Shown here: positions 27,578-37,316 of the stretch, piece after piece
Layout: every line of letters begins with the position of its first letter
Position numbering within the stretch: the stretch's first letter is position 1
Assembly: GCF_030733425.1 (NCBI RefSeq)
Contig: NZ_JASHIZ010000011.1
Span: forward strand, 1-64,000
Length of the DNA: 64,000 nucleotides
Direction: 5' to 3'
Origin: Roseovarius sp. MMSF_3350
GTDB lineage: Bacteria; Pseudomonadota; Alphaproteobacteria; Rhodobacterales; Rhodobacteraceae
The notes under the pieces: model-generated
What the model saw: only the letters and a program-made list of their open reading frames with translations
Databases searched by the model: none
What the model was told of the DNA's origin: nothing
Made by a program: the position numbers and the translations under genes

Positions 27578-27777
27578 GGCGCGCTGCCTTCCAGCACGGT
27601 TTGAACGGTTGTGCCCGGCATCGCCGGCCCGCGCCCGCCCCTCCCCACGGGCAAGGGCATCGGCGCCGTTGCGCGCCGAAGCGGTGTTCGGCAGAGGGAC
27701 GCCGCCGCGCTTTGAAGGGCCGTGGTGGCGCCCACCCAGGGGCGTGCACGGCCCGGCGATGCCTTTTGGCGGGTCAT
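27574..27777 (-). CDS. Possible 67-residue coupled ORF between ALDH and M19-like genes
   Basis: ATG 27777 overlaps the ALDH stop (ATGA) and its stop overlaps the M19-like ATG (ATGA), exactly bridging the 196-bp gap. The product is Arg/Pro/Ala rich (PLRRATAPMPLPVGRGGRGP) with no recognisable fold, and third-position GC appears lower than in neighbours. It could be a translational bridge rather than a functional protein, or a chance frame. Confidence 0.3.
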   Translation of the reverse strand: MTRQKASPGRARPWVGATTALQSAAASLCRTPLRRATAPMPLPVGRGGRGPAMPGTTVQTVLEGSAP

Positions 27778-29225
27778 TCCGGCGATCCCGCCGAGGTGTA
27801 GGCGGTCTTCACGATGGTATAGAACTCGCGGGCGTGGATGCCTTGCTCGCGCGGGCCGTAAGAGCTGTCGCCGCGGCCGCCGAAGGGCACGTGGTAATCG
27901 GTGCCGGCGGTGGGCAGGTTGACGGTGACCACGCCGGTGCGGCCGTTGCGGCGGAAATGGCTGGCGCGGGCGAGGGAGCGCGTGACGATGCCGGAGGTGA
28001 GGCCGAACCTGGTGTCGTTGACCACGTGGAGCGCCTCGTCATAGCTGCCGACCTTGATGACGGAGGTGAGCGGCGCGAACATTTCCTCGCGGTTGATGGC
28101 CATGTCGTTTGTGGTGTCGAGGAACACGCCGGGGGACATGTAATAGCCGTCGTGGTCGAGCGTCAGGCGGGTGCCGCCGCAGGCAAGCTCGGCACCCTCG
28201 GACTGGCCTTTTTCGACGTAGGCGAGGTTCTCGTTGAGTTGGCTCTCGGACACGACGGGGCCCATCTGCGTGCCCTCGGCCAGGGCGTGGCCGACCTTCA
28301 TGGCCCTGGCGCCGGCGACGAGTTTGTCGACGAAGGCGTCGTGGATGCCGGCGTGGACCACGAGGCGCGAGGAGGCAGTGCATTTCTGCCCGGTGCCGCC
28401 GAAGGCGCCGCCAAGGGCCAGCGTGACGGCAAGCTCAAGATCGGCGTCGTCCATCACCGCGAGCGCGTTCTTGGAGCCCATTTCCATTTGCAGGCGGGTA
28501 AAGTTTTGCACAGCCGAGGCGGCGATGTGGCGGCCCACCGGGACCGAGCCGGTGAAGGAGATGGCGTCGATGTCGGGGCTCTCGACCAGCCGCTGGCCGA
28601 CATCCTGGCCTGCGCCCATGACAAGCTGGAAGAGGCCCGGGGGGATGTCCTGTTTCGCGATGATCTCGGTCAGGGCGACGGCGGAGGCGGGCGTGAGATT
28701 GGCCGGTTTCCAGATGACGGCGTTGCCGTAGGCCAGCGCGGGCGCGATTTTCCAAGACGCGGTGGCAGTGGGGAAGTTCCACGGGGAAATGACGGCGACG
28801 GTGCCGACGGGTTCGCGGCGCACGTCGACCTCGACGCCGGGGCGGACGGAGTCGGCGTTTTCGCCCAGCTGGCGCAGGACCTCGTGGGCATAATAGGTGA
28901 AGAACTGCCCGGCGCGGTAGACCTCGCCCTTGCCCTCGGCGAAGGGTTTGCCCTCTTCGCGGGAGAGCAGCGTGCCCAGTTCCTCGGCGCGGGCCATGAG
29001 CTCTGTGCCGATGGCCATGAGCACGGCCTGGCGGCGTTCAAGCCCGTAGGTGGCCCAATCGGTTTGCGCGGTGCGGGCGGCGGCGATGGCCTCGTCCAGC
29101 TGCGCGGCGCTGGCCTGGGTGAAGCGACCGACGAGGTCGGAGAGGTCCGAAGGATTGCGGTTTTCGATGAACGAGGGCCCTTCGACCCAATGGCCTGCGA
29201 CGTAGTTCAGCTTGAGGTCGGTCAT
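27774..29225 (-). CDS. NAD(P)-dependent aldehyde dehydrogenase
   Basis: 483 residues from ATG 29225 (AAGGA upstream); an in-frame ATG at 29276 is less likely. The active site is complete: ISPWNFPTA, the Glu segment LQMEMGSKNA, and GGTGQKCTASSR with the catalytic cysteine. Residues resemble alpha-ketoglutaric-semialdehyde-type dehydrogenases, but other aldehydes are possible. First gene of the minus-strand operon; a LysR gene lies 100 bp upstream on the same strand, with a palindrome at 29245-29264 between. Confidence 0.9.
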   Translation of the reverse strand: MTDLKLNYVAGHWVEGPSFIENRNPSDLSDLVGRFTQASAAQLDEAIAAARTAQTDWATYGLERRQAVLMAIGTELMARAEELGTLLSREEGKPFAEGKGEVYRAGQFFTYYAHEVLRQLGENADSVRPGVEVDVRREPVGTVAVISPWNFPTATASWKIAPALAYGNAVIWKPANLTPASAVALTEIIAKQDIPPGLFQLVMGAGQDVGQRLVESPDIDAISFTGSVPVGRHIAASAVQNFTRLQMEMGSKNALAVMDDADLELAVTLALGGAFGGTGQKCTASSRLVVHAGIHDAFVDKLVAGARAMKVGHALAEGTQMGPVVSESQLNENLAYVEKGQSEGAELACGGTRLTLDHDGYYMSPGVFLDTTNDMAINREEMFAPLTSVIKVGSYDEALHVVNDTRFGLTSGIVTRSLARASHFRRNGRTGVVTVNLPTAGTDYHVPFGGRGDSSYGPREQGIHAREFYTIVKTAYTSAGSPE

Positions 29226-29244
29226 TGCGCATCCTTGGAATGTG

Positions 29245-29264
29245 ATTGGCGAAGTGTTGCCAAT
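29245..29264. promoter_or_regulatory. Candidate LysR operator upstream of ALDH
   Basis: ATTGGC (29245-29250) and GCCAAT (29259-29264) form a perfect 6-bp inverted repeat with an 8-bp spacer, 20-39 bp upstream of the ALDH ATG and downstream of the LysR stop. The geometry suits a LysR dimer. Confidence 0.45.
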
Positions 29265-29325
29265 GCAGCGGTTCAAGGCAAACGCAAAGTTTTGTAATGA
29301 ATTTCAGAGTAGCTGAATTTTGGCG

Positions 29326-30204
29326 TCAGTGGGCCAAGGTGATTTCCTGTTCGCGGATGGTTTGGGCGAGGGCGGCGGCGGCAGGGGTCATTTCGGTTTC
29401 CGGGGCCGTGAACATCCAGACCTCGCGCCGGATCGAGGCGTCGACGAGGGGCAGGAAGGTGATGTCGTGCTCGGTGCCCTGCATGGTGAGTTCGGGCAAA
29501 AGCGTGACGCCCATGCCGGCGCGCACAAGGCTGAGGAGGGCGGCGGTGCCGGATACATTGAGCGTGGCGCGGTCGAGGATGGGGCGGAAAGCGGGGTCGC
29601 TGATATAGTGGCAGAGGCCGTTGGCGATGAAGGGAATATCCACGAGGTCGGTCCAGGTGAGGGCCTCCCAGTCGGTGGCGAGGGGATGGCCCGAGGGACA
29701 GACCACGCCGAAGCGGTCGGCGAAAAGGAGCGTGCGGTCGAACCCGGCCTGGGGGCCGAGGGACGCGAGCGCGATGTCGGCGCGGCCGGCGGCGAGGTCA
29801 TGGGCGATGGTGGCGCTGTCGGTGTCGCGCATGTTGATGCGCACCAGCGGGTGGTTTTCGGCGAAGCGGTGCAGGATGGCGGGCATCAGCATCTGCGCCA
29901 CCGAGGGCGTGACCGACAGGCGGACATGGCCGGCCTCGGCCCGGGAAAGCCCCTCGATGGCGGCGATGGTGCTGTCGAAATGCGCGAGCTCGCGCCCCGC
30001 TTCGACACGGATGAGCTCGCCCAGGCGGGTGAGGCGGGACTTGCGCCCGGCCTCGAAGAGGGGCGCGCCGATGTGATCCTCGAACTGGCGCAGCATCATG
30101 GAGACGGCGGAGGGGGTGCGGCCCAGGGCCTCGGCCGCGTCGGCGAGGTTGCCGCGCTCGGCCACGGTGAGAAAGCAGCGGAGCATGTCGATTTTGATGG
30201 CCAT
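29326..30204 (-). CDS. LysR-family transcriptional regulator
   Basis: 292 residues. The N-terminal winged helix reads MLRCFLTVAERGNLADAAEALGRTPSAVS; the C-terminal half is the effector-binding domain with GVTLLPELTMQ near the end. It lies directly upstream of the ALDH-M19-BCCT operon on the same strand and divergent from the amidohydrolase gene, so it is the likely regulator of both. The ligand is unknown. Confidence 0.9.
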   Translation of the reverse strand: MAIKIDMLRCFLTVAERGNLADAAEALGRTPSAVSMMLRQFEDHIGAPLFEAGRKSRLTRLGELIRVEAGRELAHFDSTIAAIEGLSRAEAGHVRLSVTPSVAQMLMPAILHRFAENHPLVRINMRDTDSATIAHDLAAGRADIALASLGPQAGFDRTLLFADRFGVVCPSGHPLATDWEALTWTDLVDIPFIANGLCHYISDPAFRPILDRATLNVSGTAALLSLVRAGMGVTLLPELTMQGTEHDITFLPLVDASIRREVWMFTAPETEMTPAAAALAQTIREQEITLAH

Positions 30205-30336
30205 GAGATTCAGCTTTTGTTGAATGGGCGGGCGTGGCTGTGGGTTTGCTTAAGAAAGCGCAGGGCGGGGTGACTGTCCAGCTTGACGGCAATGGCGGGT
30301 GCGGGTTCCATGTGCGAAACAGGGCAGGAGGCAGCC

Positions 30337-31998
30337 ATGGCACCCGAAATCGTGATCTTGAACGGGAAGGTCCTGACCATGGACCCGGATCGGCCAAGGG
30401 TCGAGGCCTTGGCGGTGGCGTCGGGGCGGATCGTGGCGCTGGGCACGAGTGCCGAGATCGGCGCGCTGGCGGGGCCGGATACGAAGCAGGTGGATGCGGC
30501 AGGCGCAACTGTGCTGCCGGGGTTCATCGACAGCCACGTGCACCTGTTCGCCGGGTCGGTGGAGATGGGGTATCTCGACCTTTATGGCGTTCAGGGAGAG
30601 GATGCGGTGACAGAGGCGGTGCGGGCCTATGCCCGTGAGTGCCCCGAGGACCGGGTCGTGTTCGCGGTGCAGGCGGCTTATGAATTGATGGGACCGGGGC
30701 GCGAGACTACGCGGCAGGATCTGGACCGGGTGCTGCCGGACCGGCCGCTGGCCCTATATGCCGCCGACCATCATACGATCTGGGCCAATACGGCGGCGCT
30801 GGAGCTGGCCGGCATCCTGCATGGCGGGCCGGTGGAGGCCGGGGCGGAGATCGTGATGGCCGAGGATGGCACGGCAACGGGCGCGCTGCTGGAGCCGTCG
30901 GCCTATGCGCATGTGCTGAGCCTGACGCGGAATGGCGGGCGGGACATGGCGGGCCTGATCACCGGGGCCGATCCGGTGCCGACGCCGGGGCCGGACGAGC
31001 GGGCCAAGGACAAGGCCGCACTGATCGCCGGGCTGAAGCATTGCGCCAGTCACGGGATCACGGGGCTGCACAACATGGACGGCAATTTCTACCAGATGGA
31101 ATTGCTGGCGGAGCTGGAGGACGAGGGCGAGTTGATTGCCCGCGTGGAGGTGCCGTTTCACCTGAAGAGCCACGATCCGCTGAGCCGGCTGGACGAAGCC
31201 GAGGAGATGCGGGCTCGCTTCAGCAGCGAGTACCTGTGGTGCAACCGGGTGAAGATGTTCATGGACGGGGTGATCGAGAGCCGCACGGGGCTGATGCTGG
31301 AGAATTACCCCGGCACCGACGGCAATGGCGACGCGGTGTTCACGCCTGAGCAGTTCAACGCGGCCTGTGTGGCGGCGGACGCGAAGGGGTTTCAGCTGGC
31401 CACGCACGCGATCGGGGATCTGGCGGTCCGGCAGACGCTGGATGGCTATGCCGCGGCGCGGGAGGCCAATGGTGAGCGCGATGCAAGGCACCGCATCGAG
31501 CATATCGAGGTCATTCATCCCGACGACCTGCCGCGGCTTGGAGCGCTCGACGTGGTGGCCTCGGTTCAGCCGGGGCACGCGGCGTTCGGGCATTTCTTTC
31601 CGCCCCATGGCATCCGCGACGTGCTGCGGCCCGACCAGTGGCCCTATGCCTATGCGTGGCGGGCGCAGAGGGAGCATGCGGCTCGGATGGTGTTTTCAAC
31701 AGACTGGCCGGTGATGCCGGTCGACGTGATGCCGAACGTGCGGGCGGCGGTGGATCCGATGGACCTGGGCGAGGGGTGGCCCGACCAGTCGCAGGCGCTG
31801 TTGGAGACGCTGGAGAGTTACACGGCGGGCAATGCCTGGGTGGAGTTCAGCGAAGACCGCAAGGGGCGGCTGGCGGAGGGGTTCATGGCGGATATCGCGG
31901 TGATGTCGCATGACCTGGAAGGCATGGAGCCGTCGGAGCTGGGATCTGCGCGGGCGGTTCTGACGCTGTGCGGCGGGCGGGTCACTTGGGAGGCTTGA
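30337..31998 (+). CDS. YtcJ-like amidohydrolase
   Basis: 553 residues from ATG 30337 (AGGAGG upstream). The beta-barrel amidohydrolase shows LPGFIDSHVHLF with the HxH metal ligands, later LATHAIGDLAV and HRIEHIEVIHPDD, and STDWPVMPVD with the metal-binding Asp. YtcJ-type members are predicted zinc hydrolases of cyclic or N-acyl amides; few have known substrates. No signal peptide. Divergent from the LysR gene, suggesting it acts in the same pathway as the ALDH operon. Confidence 0.85.
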   Translation: MAPEIVILNGKVLTMDPDRPRVEALAVASGRIVALGTSAEIGALAGPDTKQVDAAGATVLPGFIDSHVHLFAGSVEMGYLDLYGVQGEDAVTEAVRAYARECPEDRVVFAVQAAYELMGPGRETTRQDLDRVLPDRPLALYAADHHTIWANTAALELAGILHGGPVEAGAEIVMAEDGTATGALLEPSAYAHVLSLTRNGGRDMAGLITGADPVPTPGPDERAKDKAALIAGLKHCASHGITGLHNMDGNFYQMELLAELEDEGELIARVEVPFHLKSHDPLSRLDEAEEMRARFSSEYLWCNRVKMFMDGVIESRTGLMLENYPGTDGNGDAVFTPEQFNAACVAADAKGFQLATHAIGDLAVRQTLDGYAAAREANGERDARHRIEHIEVIHPDDLPRLGALDVVASVQPGHAAFGHFFPPHGIRDVLRPDQWPYAYAWRAQREHAARMVFSTDWPVMPVDVMPNVRAAVDPMDLGEGWPDQSQALLETLESYTAGNAWVEFSEDRKGRLAEGFMADIAVMSHDLEGMEPSELGSARAVLTLCGGRVTWEA

Positions 31999-32063
31999 AG
32001 GCGCGCGCGTGGCTGGCGTGGGATTGAGTATTTTTGGAACAGTGAAAAGCCGGGCGGCGCAGA

Positions 32064-33185
32064 CTAACTGGCGGCGAGTATGCCTTGCAGAACCTCGACC
32101 GGGAGTTCGACCGGGTTGGCGGCCATGGAACTGGAGGATTGCGCCTCGGTGGCGATGGCGGCGTGATCGGCGGGGGCGACGCCCATCTGCGCGAGGGTCG
32201 GCAGGCCGTGATGGCGGGACCAGGCGGCGATGTCGGCAGTGCCGAGCGCCTCGGAGGCTCTGACGCGGATTTCGGCGATGCGGCGGGCGTGCGGGCTGTC
32301 CTTGGGCAGGGCGGTGAAGTTGGCGGCCAGCGTGGCGGGCAGGAGCGCGCCGCATACCGCGCCGTGCGGGGCCGTGGGGACGCGGCCGCCGATGACGCCG
32401 GCGAGTCCGTGGACGGCGCCGAGGCCGGCATTGGCCAGCGCGAGGCCCCCTGTGAGGCTGACGAAGGCCATGTCGTCGCGTGCGTCCGCGTTTTCGCCTT
32501 CCATCAGTTTGCGCAGGGCGCGCAGGCCGCGGGGGATGGCGGCGCGGCAGAGCGCGTCGGTGAGCGGGTTGGCGCGGGATGAGACGTAGGGTTCAATCAC
32601 CTGGGTGACGGCGTCGAGGCCGGAGGCGAGGGTCACGGACTTGGGCGTGTTGTCGGTGAGGGCGGGATCGACAAGGGCGATGTCGGCCAGCATGGCGGCG
32701 TCGCGGAGGGAGACCTTGCGGGCGTGATCGGGCACGCCGATGACTGCGTTTTTCGTTGCCTCTGCGCCGGTGCCGGCAGTGGTGGGGATGGCCATGAAGG
32801 GGGCGGGCGGCGTGGTGAGAGGCTGGCCGCGGCCCACGACCTCAAGGTGATCGACGGGGCTTGTCTTGGCGTTCAGGAGGCCCGCCACGGCCTTGCCGAG
32901 GTCGATGGCGGCGCCGCCGCCGATGGCGACGACGTGGGTGGCGCGCGCTTGGCGCGCGATGTCGAGAGCGGTTTCCAGAAGGGCGAGGTCAGGCTCGATG
33001 GGGCAGGCGAATCCGGTGGCCTCCAGGCCGGGAGCGTCGAGCAGGGCGGTTGCGTGGCGCGGGGTGGCCCCGTGAACAACGAAGGCGTGAGGGCCGAGAA
33101 AGGCGGCAAGGTCGACCGCCTTGGCGAACTCGCCGCGACCGAAGAGGATGCGCGTGGGGGCGGCGAGGCCAAACGGTGTGATCAT
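32064..33185 (-). CDS. Iron-containing alcohol dehydrogenase family protein with altered metal ligands
   Basis: 373 residues from ATG 33185, overlapping the glpK stop (ATGA). Family motifs: [12 protein letters not shown] and [15 protein letters not shown]. The metal-site motif reads [14 protein letters not shown], so the usual ligand His after DAxT is Gln; the later VHGLAG and TAPHGAV keep two other ligand histidines but the intervening catalytic His is Gly. This could be a member with a different metal or metal-free chemistry. As the last gene of the glycerol operon it may act on a glycerol-derived carbonyl, which is inference. Confidence 0.85.
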   Translation of the reverse strand: MITPFGLAAPTRILFGRGEFAKAVDLAAFLGPHAFVVHGATPRHATALLDAPGLEATGFACPIEPDLALLETALDIARQARATHVVAIGGGAAIDLGKAVAGLLNAKTSPVDHLEVVGRGQPLTTPPAPFMAIPTTAGTGAEATKNAVIGVPDHARKVSLRDAAMLADIALVDPALTDNTPKSVTLASGLDAVTQVIEPYVSSRANPLTDALCRAAIPRGLRALRKLMEGENADARDDMAFVSLTGGLALANAGLGAVHGLAGVIGGRVPTAPHGAVCGALLPATLAANFTALPKDSPHARRIAEIRVRASEALGTADIAAWSRHHGLPTLAQMGVAPADHAAIATEAQSSSSMAANPVELPVEVLQGILAAS

Positions 33186-34669
33186 ACGGACATCGTGGCT
33201 TCGACGGCGCGCTTCCAGGCGTCGTACTTGGCGTCGCGGGTGGTGGCGTCCATCGCGGGCTCGAACCGCTGATCGAGCGCCCAGCCTTCGGCGAAACCGG
33301 CCTGGTCTGGGTAGATCCCGGCCTGCATTCCGGCGAGCCACGCGGCGCCGAGCGCGGTGGTTTCGAGCACCTTGGGGCGGTCCACCGGCGCGCCGATGAT
33401 ATCGGCGAGGAACTGCATCGCCCAAGCCGACGCGGACATGCCGCCATCGACGCGCAGGACCTGTTTGGCCTCGTCCGAGGACCAGTCGGCGGTCATCGCC
33501 TCCAAGAGGTCGCGCGTCTGGAAGCCGACGCTTTCGAGGGCGGCGCGGGCGAACTCGGCGGGGCCGGAATTGCGGGTGAGGCCGTAGATCGCGCCGCGGC
33601 AGTCGGGCTGCCAGTAGGGCGCGCCAAGGCCGGTGAAGGCGGGGACGAGGATGACGTTCTGGTGGGGGTCGGCGCGGTCGGACAAGGCGTGGGTTTCGCC
33701 CGCCTCGCGGATGATCTTGAGGCCATCGCGGAGCCACTGGACGACCGCGCCGGCGATGAAGATCGAGCCTTCGAGCGCGTAGGTGGGTTTGCCGTCAAGC
33801 TGGTAGGCGATGGTGGTGAGCAGGCGGTTCTGCGAGCGCACGGGCTCGTCGCCGGTATTGAGCAAGGCGAAGCAGCCGGTGCCGTAGGTGGATTTCATCA
33901 TGCCGGGGGCAAAGCAGGCCTGGCCCACGGTGGCGGCCTGCTGGTCGCCCGCGACGCCGAGAATGGGGATCTCGCGCCCGAAGAGGTCGGCGCGGGTGGT
34001 GCCGTAGTCGGCGGCGCAGTCGCGGACCTCGGGGAGCATGTTGATGGGCACGTTCAGGAGGTCGCAAATGGTCTGGCTCCACCGGCCCTTGCGGATATCG
34101 TAGAGCAGCGTGCGGGCGGCGTTGGTGGCGTCGGTGGCATGCACCTTGCCGCCTGTGAGCTTCCAGATGAGGTAGCAGTCGACGGTGCCGAAGAGGAGGT
34201 CGCCGGCCTCTGCCCTGGCCCGGGCGCCGTCGACATTGTCGAGGATCCAGGCGAGTTTCGTGCCGGAGAAATAGGGGTCGAGTAGAAGGCCGGTGCGGTC
34301 GGTGATCATGTCCTCGTGGCCGGCGTCGCGCAGGGCGCGGCAGGTCTGGGCGGTGCGGCGGTCCTGCCAGACGATGGCGCGGTGTACGGGCTTGCCGGTG
34401 GTGCGGTCCCAGACGATGGTCGTTTCGCGCTGGTTGGTGATGCCGATTGCGGCGATGTCCGAAGGCGTGAGGCCCGCGCGTTCGATGGCGGCGCGGCAAG
34501 TGCCGGCCGTCGTGGCCCAGATATCGTCCACGTCATGTTCGACCCAGCCCGATTGCGGGAAATGCTGGGTGAATTCCTCTTGCGCGGTGGCGACGGGGGT
34601 GAGGCCCTTGTCGAAGAGGATGGCGCGGGAGGAGGTGGTGCCCTGGTCGATGGCGAGAATGTGGGTCAT
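33182..34669 (-). CDS. glpK: Glycerol kinase
   Basis: 495 residues, the family length. N-terminal phosphate loop [15 protein letters not shown], then [23 protein letters not shown], the FLTGTKL-like [12 protein letters not shown], and C-terminal [16 protein letters not shown]. It phosphorylates glycerol to sn-glycerol 3-phosphate. It follows glpV across a REP palindrome and hairpin, and overlaps the iron-ADH gene downstream. Confidence 0.97.
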   Translation of the reverse strand: MTHILAIDQGTTSSRAILFDKGLTPVATAQEEFTQHFPQSGWVEHDVDDIWATTAGTCRAAIERAGLTPSDIAAIGITNQRETTIVWDRTTGKPVHRAIVWQDRRTAQTCRALRDAGHEDMITDRTGLLLDPYFSGTKLAWILDNVDGARARAEAGDLLFGTVDCYLIWKLTGGKVHATDATNAARTLLYDIRKGRWSQTICDLLNVPINMLPEVRDCAADYGTTRADLFGREIPILGVAGDQQAATVGQACFAPGMMKSTYGTGCFALLNTGDEPVRSQNRLLTTIAYQLDGKPTYALEGSIFIAGAVVQWLRDGLKIIREAGETHALSDRADPHQNVILVPAFTGLGAPYWQPDCRGAIYGLTRNSGPAEFARAALESVGFQTRDLLEAMTADWSSDEAKQVLRVDGGMSASAWAMQFLADIIGAPVDRPKVLETTALGAAWLAGMQAGIYPDQAGFAEGWALDQRFEPAMDATTRDAKYDAWKRAVEATMSV

Positions 34670-34718
34670 GTCGGGGGCCTTGGTTGAACTCTGCTTGTCT
34701 GACTGTCCAAAGCGAGAG

Positions 34719-34739
34719 GTCCCGGGTCAAGCCCGGGAC
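34719..34739. repeat. REP-like palindrome, family A
   Basis: GTCCCGGG (34719-34726), loop TCAAG, CCCGGGAC (34732-34739). Same sequence as at 39102 and 45399. Lies between glpV and glpK. Confidence 0.85.
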
Positions 34740-34753
34740 GGGGATGGAAAAGA

Positions 34754-34786
34754 GGGCGGGGAGTATCCCCGCCCTACGGTTTTTTT
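34754..34786. terminator. Hairpin with T-runs between glpV and glpK
   Basis: GGGCGGGGA (34754-34762), loop GTA, TCCCCGCCC (34766-34774), then TACGG and a seven-T run on the plus strand. On the minus strand, the direction of glp transcription, the hairpin is followed by TCTTTTCC. It probably attenuates read-through from glpV into glpK and protects the glpV 3' end. Confidence 0.6.
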
Positions 34787-34825
34787 GGGTCTGAGGGCCG
34801 GGGTGTCCCGGCCCATGGCAGGCGA

Positions 34826-36547
34826 TTACTGCCAGCTGGCGATCAGCTCGTCATAGGAGACGGTCTTGGGCTCTTCGTCCTCGTTTTCCAGCTTGGGATA
34901 GGGCGCGCCCTCCTGGTCGTACCAGTATTGCGGGTCGCGTTCCTCGTTCAGGACCGGGCCGAGATCACCCTGCACGCCGGCGCGTTCGAGACGTTCCAGC
35001 ACGCGTTCCTGATCCTCGCAGAGGGCATCGAGCGCCTCTTGCGGGGTCTTGGCGCCCGACATGGCGTCGCCGATGTTCTGCCACCAGAGCTGGGCCAGTT
35101 TCGGGTAATCCGGCACGTTGGTGCCCGTGGGCGACCATGCGGTGCGGGCGGGCGAGCGGTAGAACTCGATCAACCCGCCAAGCTTGTCCGCGCGCTCGGT
35201 GAAGTGGTCGCTGTCGATGGTGGACTCGCGGATGAAGGTGAGGCCCACATCCGATTTCTTGAGGTCCACGGTTTTCGACGTGACGAACTGGGCATAGAGC
35301 CAGGCCGCCTTGGCGCGGTCGACGGGGGTCGACTGCATCAGGGTCCACGAACCTGCGTCCTGGTAGCCGATCTTCTGGCCTTCCTTCCAGTAGACACCGT
35401 GGGGCGAGGGGGCCATGCGCCACTTGGGCGTGCCGTCCTCGTTCATCACCGGCAGGCCCGGCTCGACCGTGGCCGCGGTGAAGGCGGTGTACCAGAACAT
35501 CTGCTGGGCCACGTTGCCTTGTGCGGGAATGGGCCCGGCTTCGGAGAAGGTCATGCCGGCGGCGGCGGGGGGCGAGTATTTCTGCAGCCATTCAATCGCC
35601 TTGGTCACCGCGTAGACGGCCGCGGGCGCGTTGGTGGCGCCGCCGCGATCAACGCAGGAGCCGACGGGCTGCGAGTTCTCGTTCACCCGGATGCCCCATT
35701 CATCGACCGGCAGGCCGTTGGGTTCACCCACGTCGCCCATCCCGGCCATGGACATCCACGCGTCGGTAAAGCGCCAGCCCAGGCTGGGGTCTTTCTTGCC
35801 GTAGTCCATGTTGCCGTAGACTTCGCCTTCGACTCCGAGGTGGCTGAGATCGCGGCCAGTGAAGAATTCCGCGATATCCTCATAGGCCGACCAGTTGACC
35901 GGAACGCCAAGCTCGTAGCCGTATTCCTCCTGGAAGTCGGCCTTGTTCTTCTCGTCGTTGAACCAGTCGTAGCGGAACCAGTACAGGTTCGCGAACTGCT
36001 GGTCGGGCAGCTGGTAGAGCTTGCCGTCGGGGCCGGTGGTGAAGGACGTGCCGATGAAGTCGTCGATGTCGAGATCGGGGTTGGTGACGTCGGCGCCTTC
36101 GCCCTCCATCCAGTCGGTCAGGTTGCGTACCTGCTGGTAGCGCCAGTGGGTGCCGATGAGGTCGCTATCGTTGACGTAGGCATCATAGATGTTCTCGCCC
36201 GACTGCATCTGGGTTTGCAGCTTCTCGACCACGTCGCCTTCGCCGATGAGGTCGTGAGTGACTTGGATGCCGGTGATGGCCGAAAAGGCCGGGGCAAGGA
36301 CCTGGCTTTCGTATTCGTGGGTGGCGATGGTTTCCGAGACGACCTTGATCTCCATCCCCTCGAAGGGTTGGGCCGCGTCGATGAACCATTGCATCTCGGC
36401 TTCCTGCTCTTCCTGGCTGAGCGTGCTGAGGCCTGCGATTTCGTTCTCAAGGAACTCCATCGCCTCTTCCATGCCGGCCCAGGCGGCACTGCCCGTCAGG
36501 GCAATGGCCGCGGCCAGCGCGGTGGTTGATTTCAGGTTCAGGTTCAT
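34826..36547 (-). CDS. glpV: Glycerol ABC transporter substrate-binding protein
   Basis: 573 residues with signal peptide (start MNLNLKSTTALAAAIALTG, cleavage after AWA). The large size and tryptophan-rich mature part (WFRYDWFND, FWYTAFTAATVEPGLP) match the glycerol-binding GlpV of the GlpSTPQUV transporter described in Rhizobium leguminosarum. AGGAGG precedes ATG 36547. Periplasmic; delivers glycerol to GlpP-GlpQ. Confidence 0.88.
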   Translation of the reverse strand: MNLNLKSTTALAAAIALTGSAAWAGMEEAMEFLENEIAGLSTLSQEEQEAEMQWFIDAAQPFEGMEIKVVSETIATHEYESQVLAPAFSAITGIQVTHDLIGEGDVVEKLQTQMQSGENIYDAYVNDSDLIGTHWRYQQVRNLTDWMEGEGADVTNPDLDIDDFIGTSFTTGPDGKLYQLPDQQFANLYWFRYDWFNDEKNKADFQEEYGYELGVPVNWSAYEDIAEFFTGRDLSHLGVEGEVYGNMDYGKKDPSLGWRFTDAWMSMAGMGDVGEPNGLPVDEWGIRVNENSQPVGSCVDRGGATNAPAAVYAVTKAIEWLQKYSPPAAAGMTFSEAGPIPAQGNVAQQMFWYTAFTAATVEPGLPVMNEDGTPKWRMAPSPHGVYWKEGQKIGYQDAGSWTLMQSTPVDRAKAAWLYAQFVTSKTVDLKKSDVGLTFIRESTIDSDHFTERADKLGGLIEFYRSPARTAWSPTGTNVPDYPKLAQLWWQNIGDAMSGAKTPQEALDALCEDQERVLERLERAGVQGDLGPVLNEERDPQYWYDQEGAPYPKLENEDEEPKTVSYDELIASWQ

Positions 36548-36626
36548 TTGGTTCCTCCCATTGGTCTTTCTGAACTTGGTTGTGTGTGGCGGCCCGCAGA
36601 GGCGGAACGCCGGGGGTTGCGCGCGT

Positions 36627-36899
36627 CTAGACCCAGCGGAACACCGCGGCGGCGTAGATCGCGCAGACGATCAGCGCGTAGGGCTGGTTGGTGCCGACAA
36701 GGCCCAGCCACGCGAGATTGATGAAGGCGCTGCCCAGAAGCGTGATGAAGAGACGGTCGCCGCGAGTCGTCTCGATCCGCAGGATGCCGGTGCGGGGCGT
36801 CTCCGGGAACTTCAGCGCGAGGATCGTGAAGGTTACGAGAAGCCCTGCGATGACGCCGAAGAAGGCGGCGGTGGGCCATGTCCATGCCATCCAGTCCAT
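36627..36899 (-). CDS. glpU: Small membrane protein of the glycerol transporter (DUF2160)
   Basis: 90 residues with about three membrane segments (TAAFFGVIAGLLVTFTIL, LFITLLGSAFINLAWLGLV, YALIVCAIYAAAVFRWV). GGAGG precedes ATG 36899. The size and position between the permease and binding-protein genes match GlpU, whose role in the transporter is unknown. Confidence 0.82.
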   Translation of the reverse strand: MDWMAWTWPTAAFFGVIAGLLVTFTILALKFPETPRTGILRIETTRGDRLFITLLGSAFINLAWLGLVGTNQPYALIVCAIYAAAVFRWV

Positions 36900-36984
36900 C
36901 AGGTTTCCTCCGTCATGACAAAGCTGTGTGACGCGGCAGCGACAGGCGCCGCGACGTCGGGGTAGCTGAATGTGGCGGCGCGGC

Positions 36985-37316
36985 TCACGGGATCATCTCG
37001 CACCAGCCGGTGTGGAACCAGCCGGTCTGGTTAAGGCGGCGGCCGTCTTTGTGGATGCTTTCGGCAAAGCACCATTTGCCCTGGCATTTACGCGTGTCGA
37101 TCGGCATCGAGTCGCCGTTGCGCACGCGCAATATCTCGGGGTGGTTGGAGCCGGGGCCGGAGCGGATCGACAGGAAGCCGTCGCCGTTGGGGTCGAGGTG
37201 GCGCATGATGCAGGCGGCTTCCCATGGTTCGGCCGCTTGGGCCCGCGCGTCGGCGGGTGTGAGAGTGGTGACGGCGAGGCCGCAAACTACGAAAATATAT
37301 CGGCTGAAAATGTTCA

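Noticed and set aside
34928-36529. 533-codon plus-strand frame over glpV
   Set aside because: Complement of the glycerol-binding protein; no domain seen.
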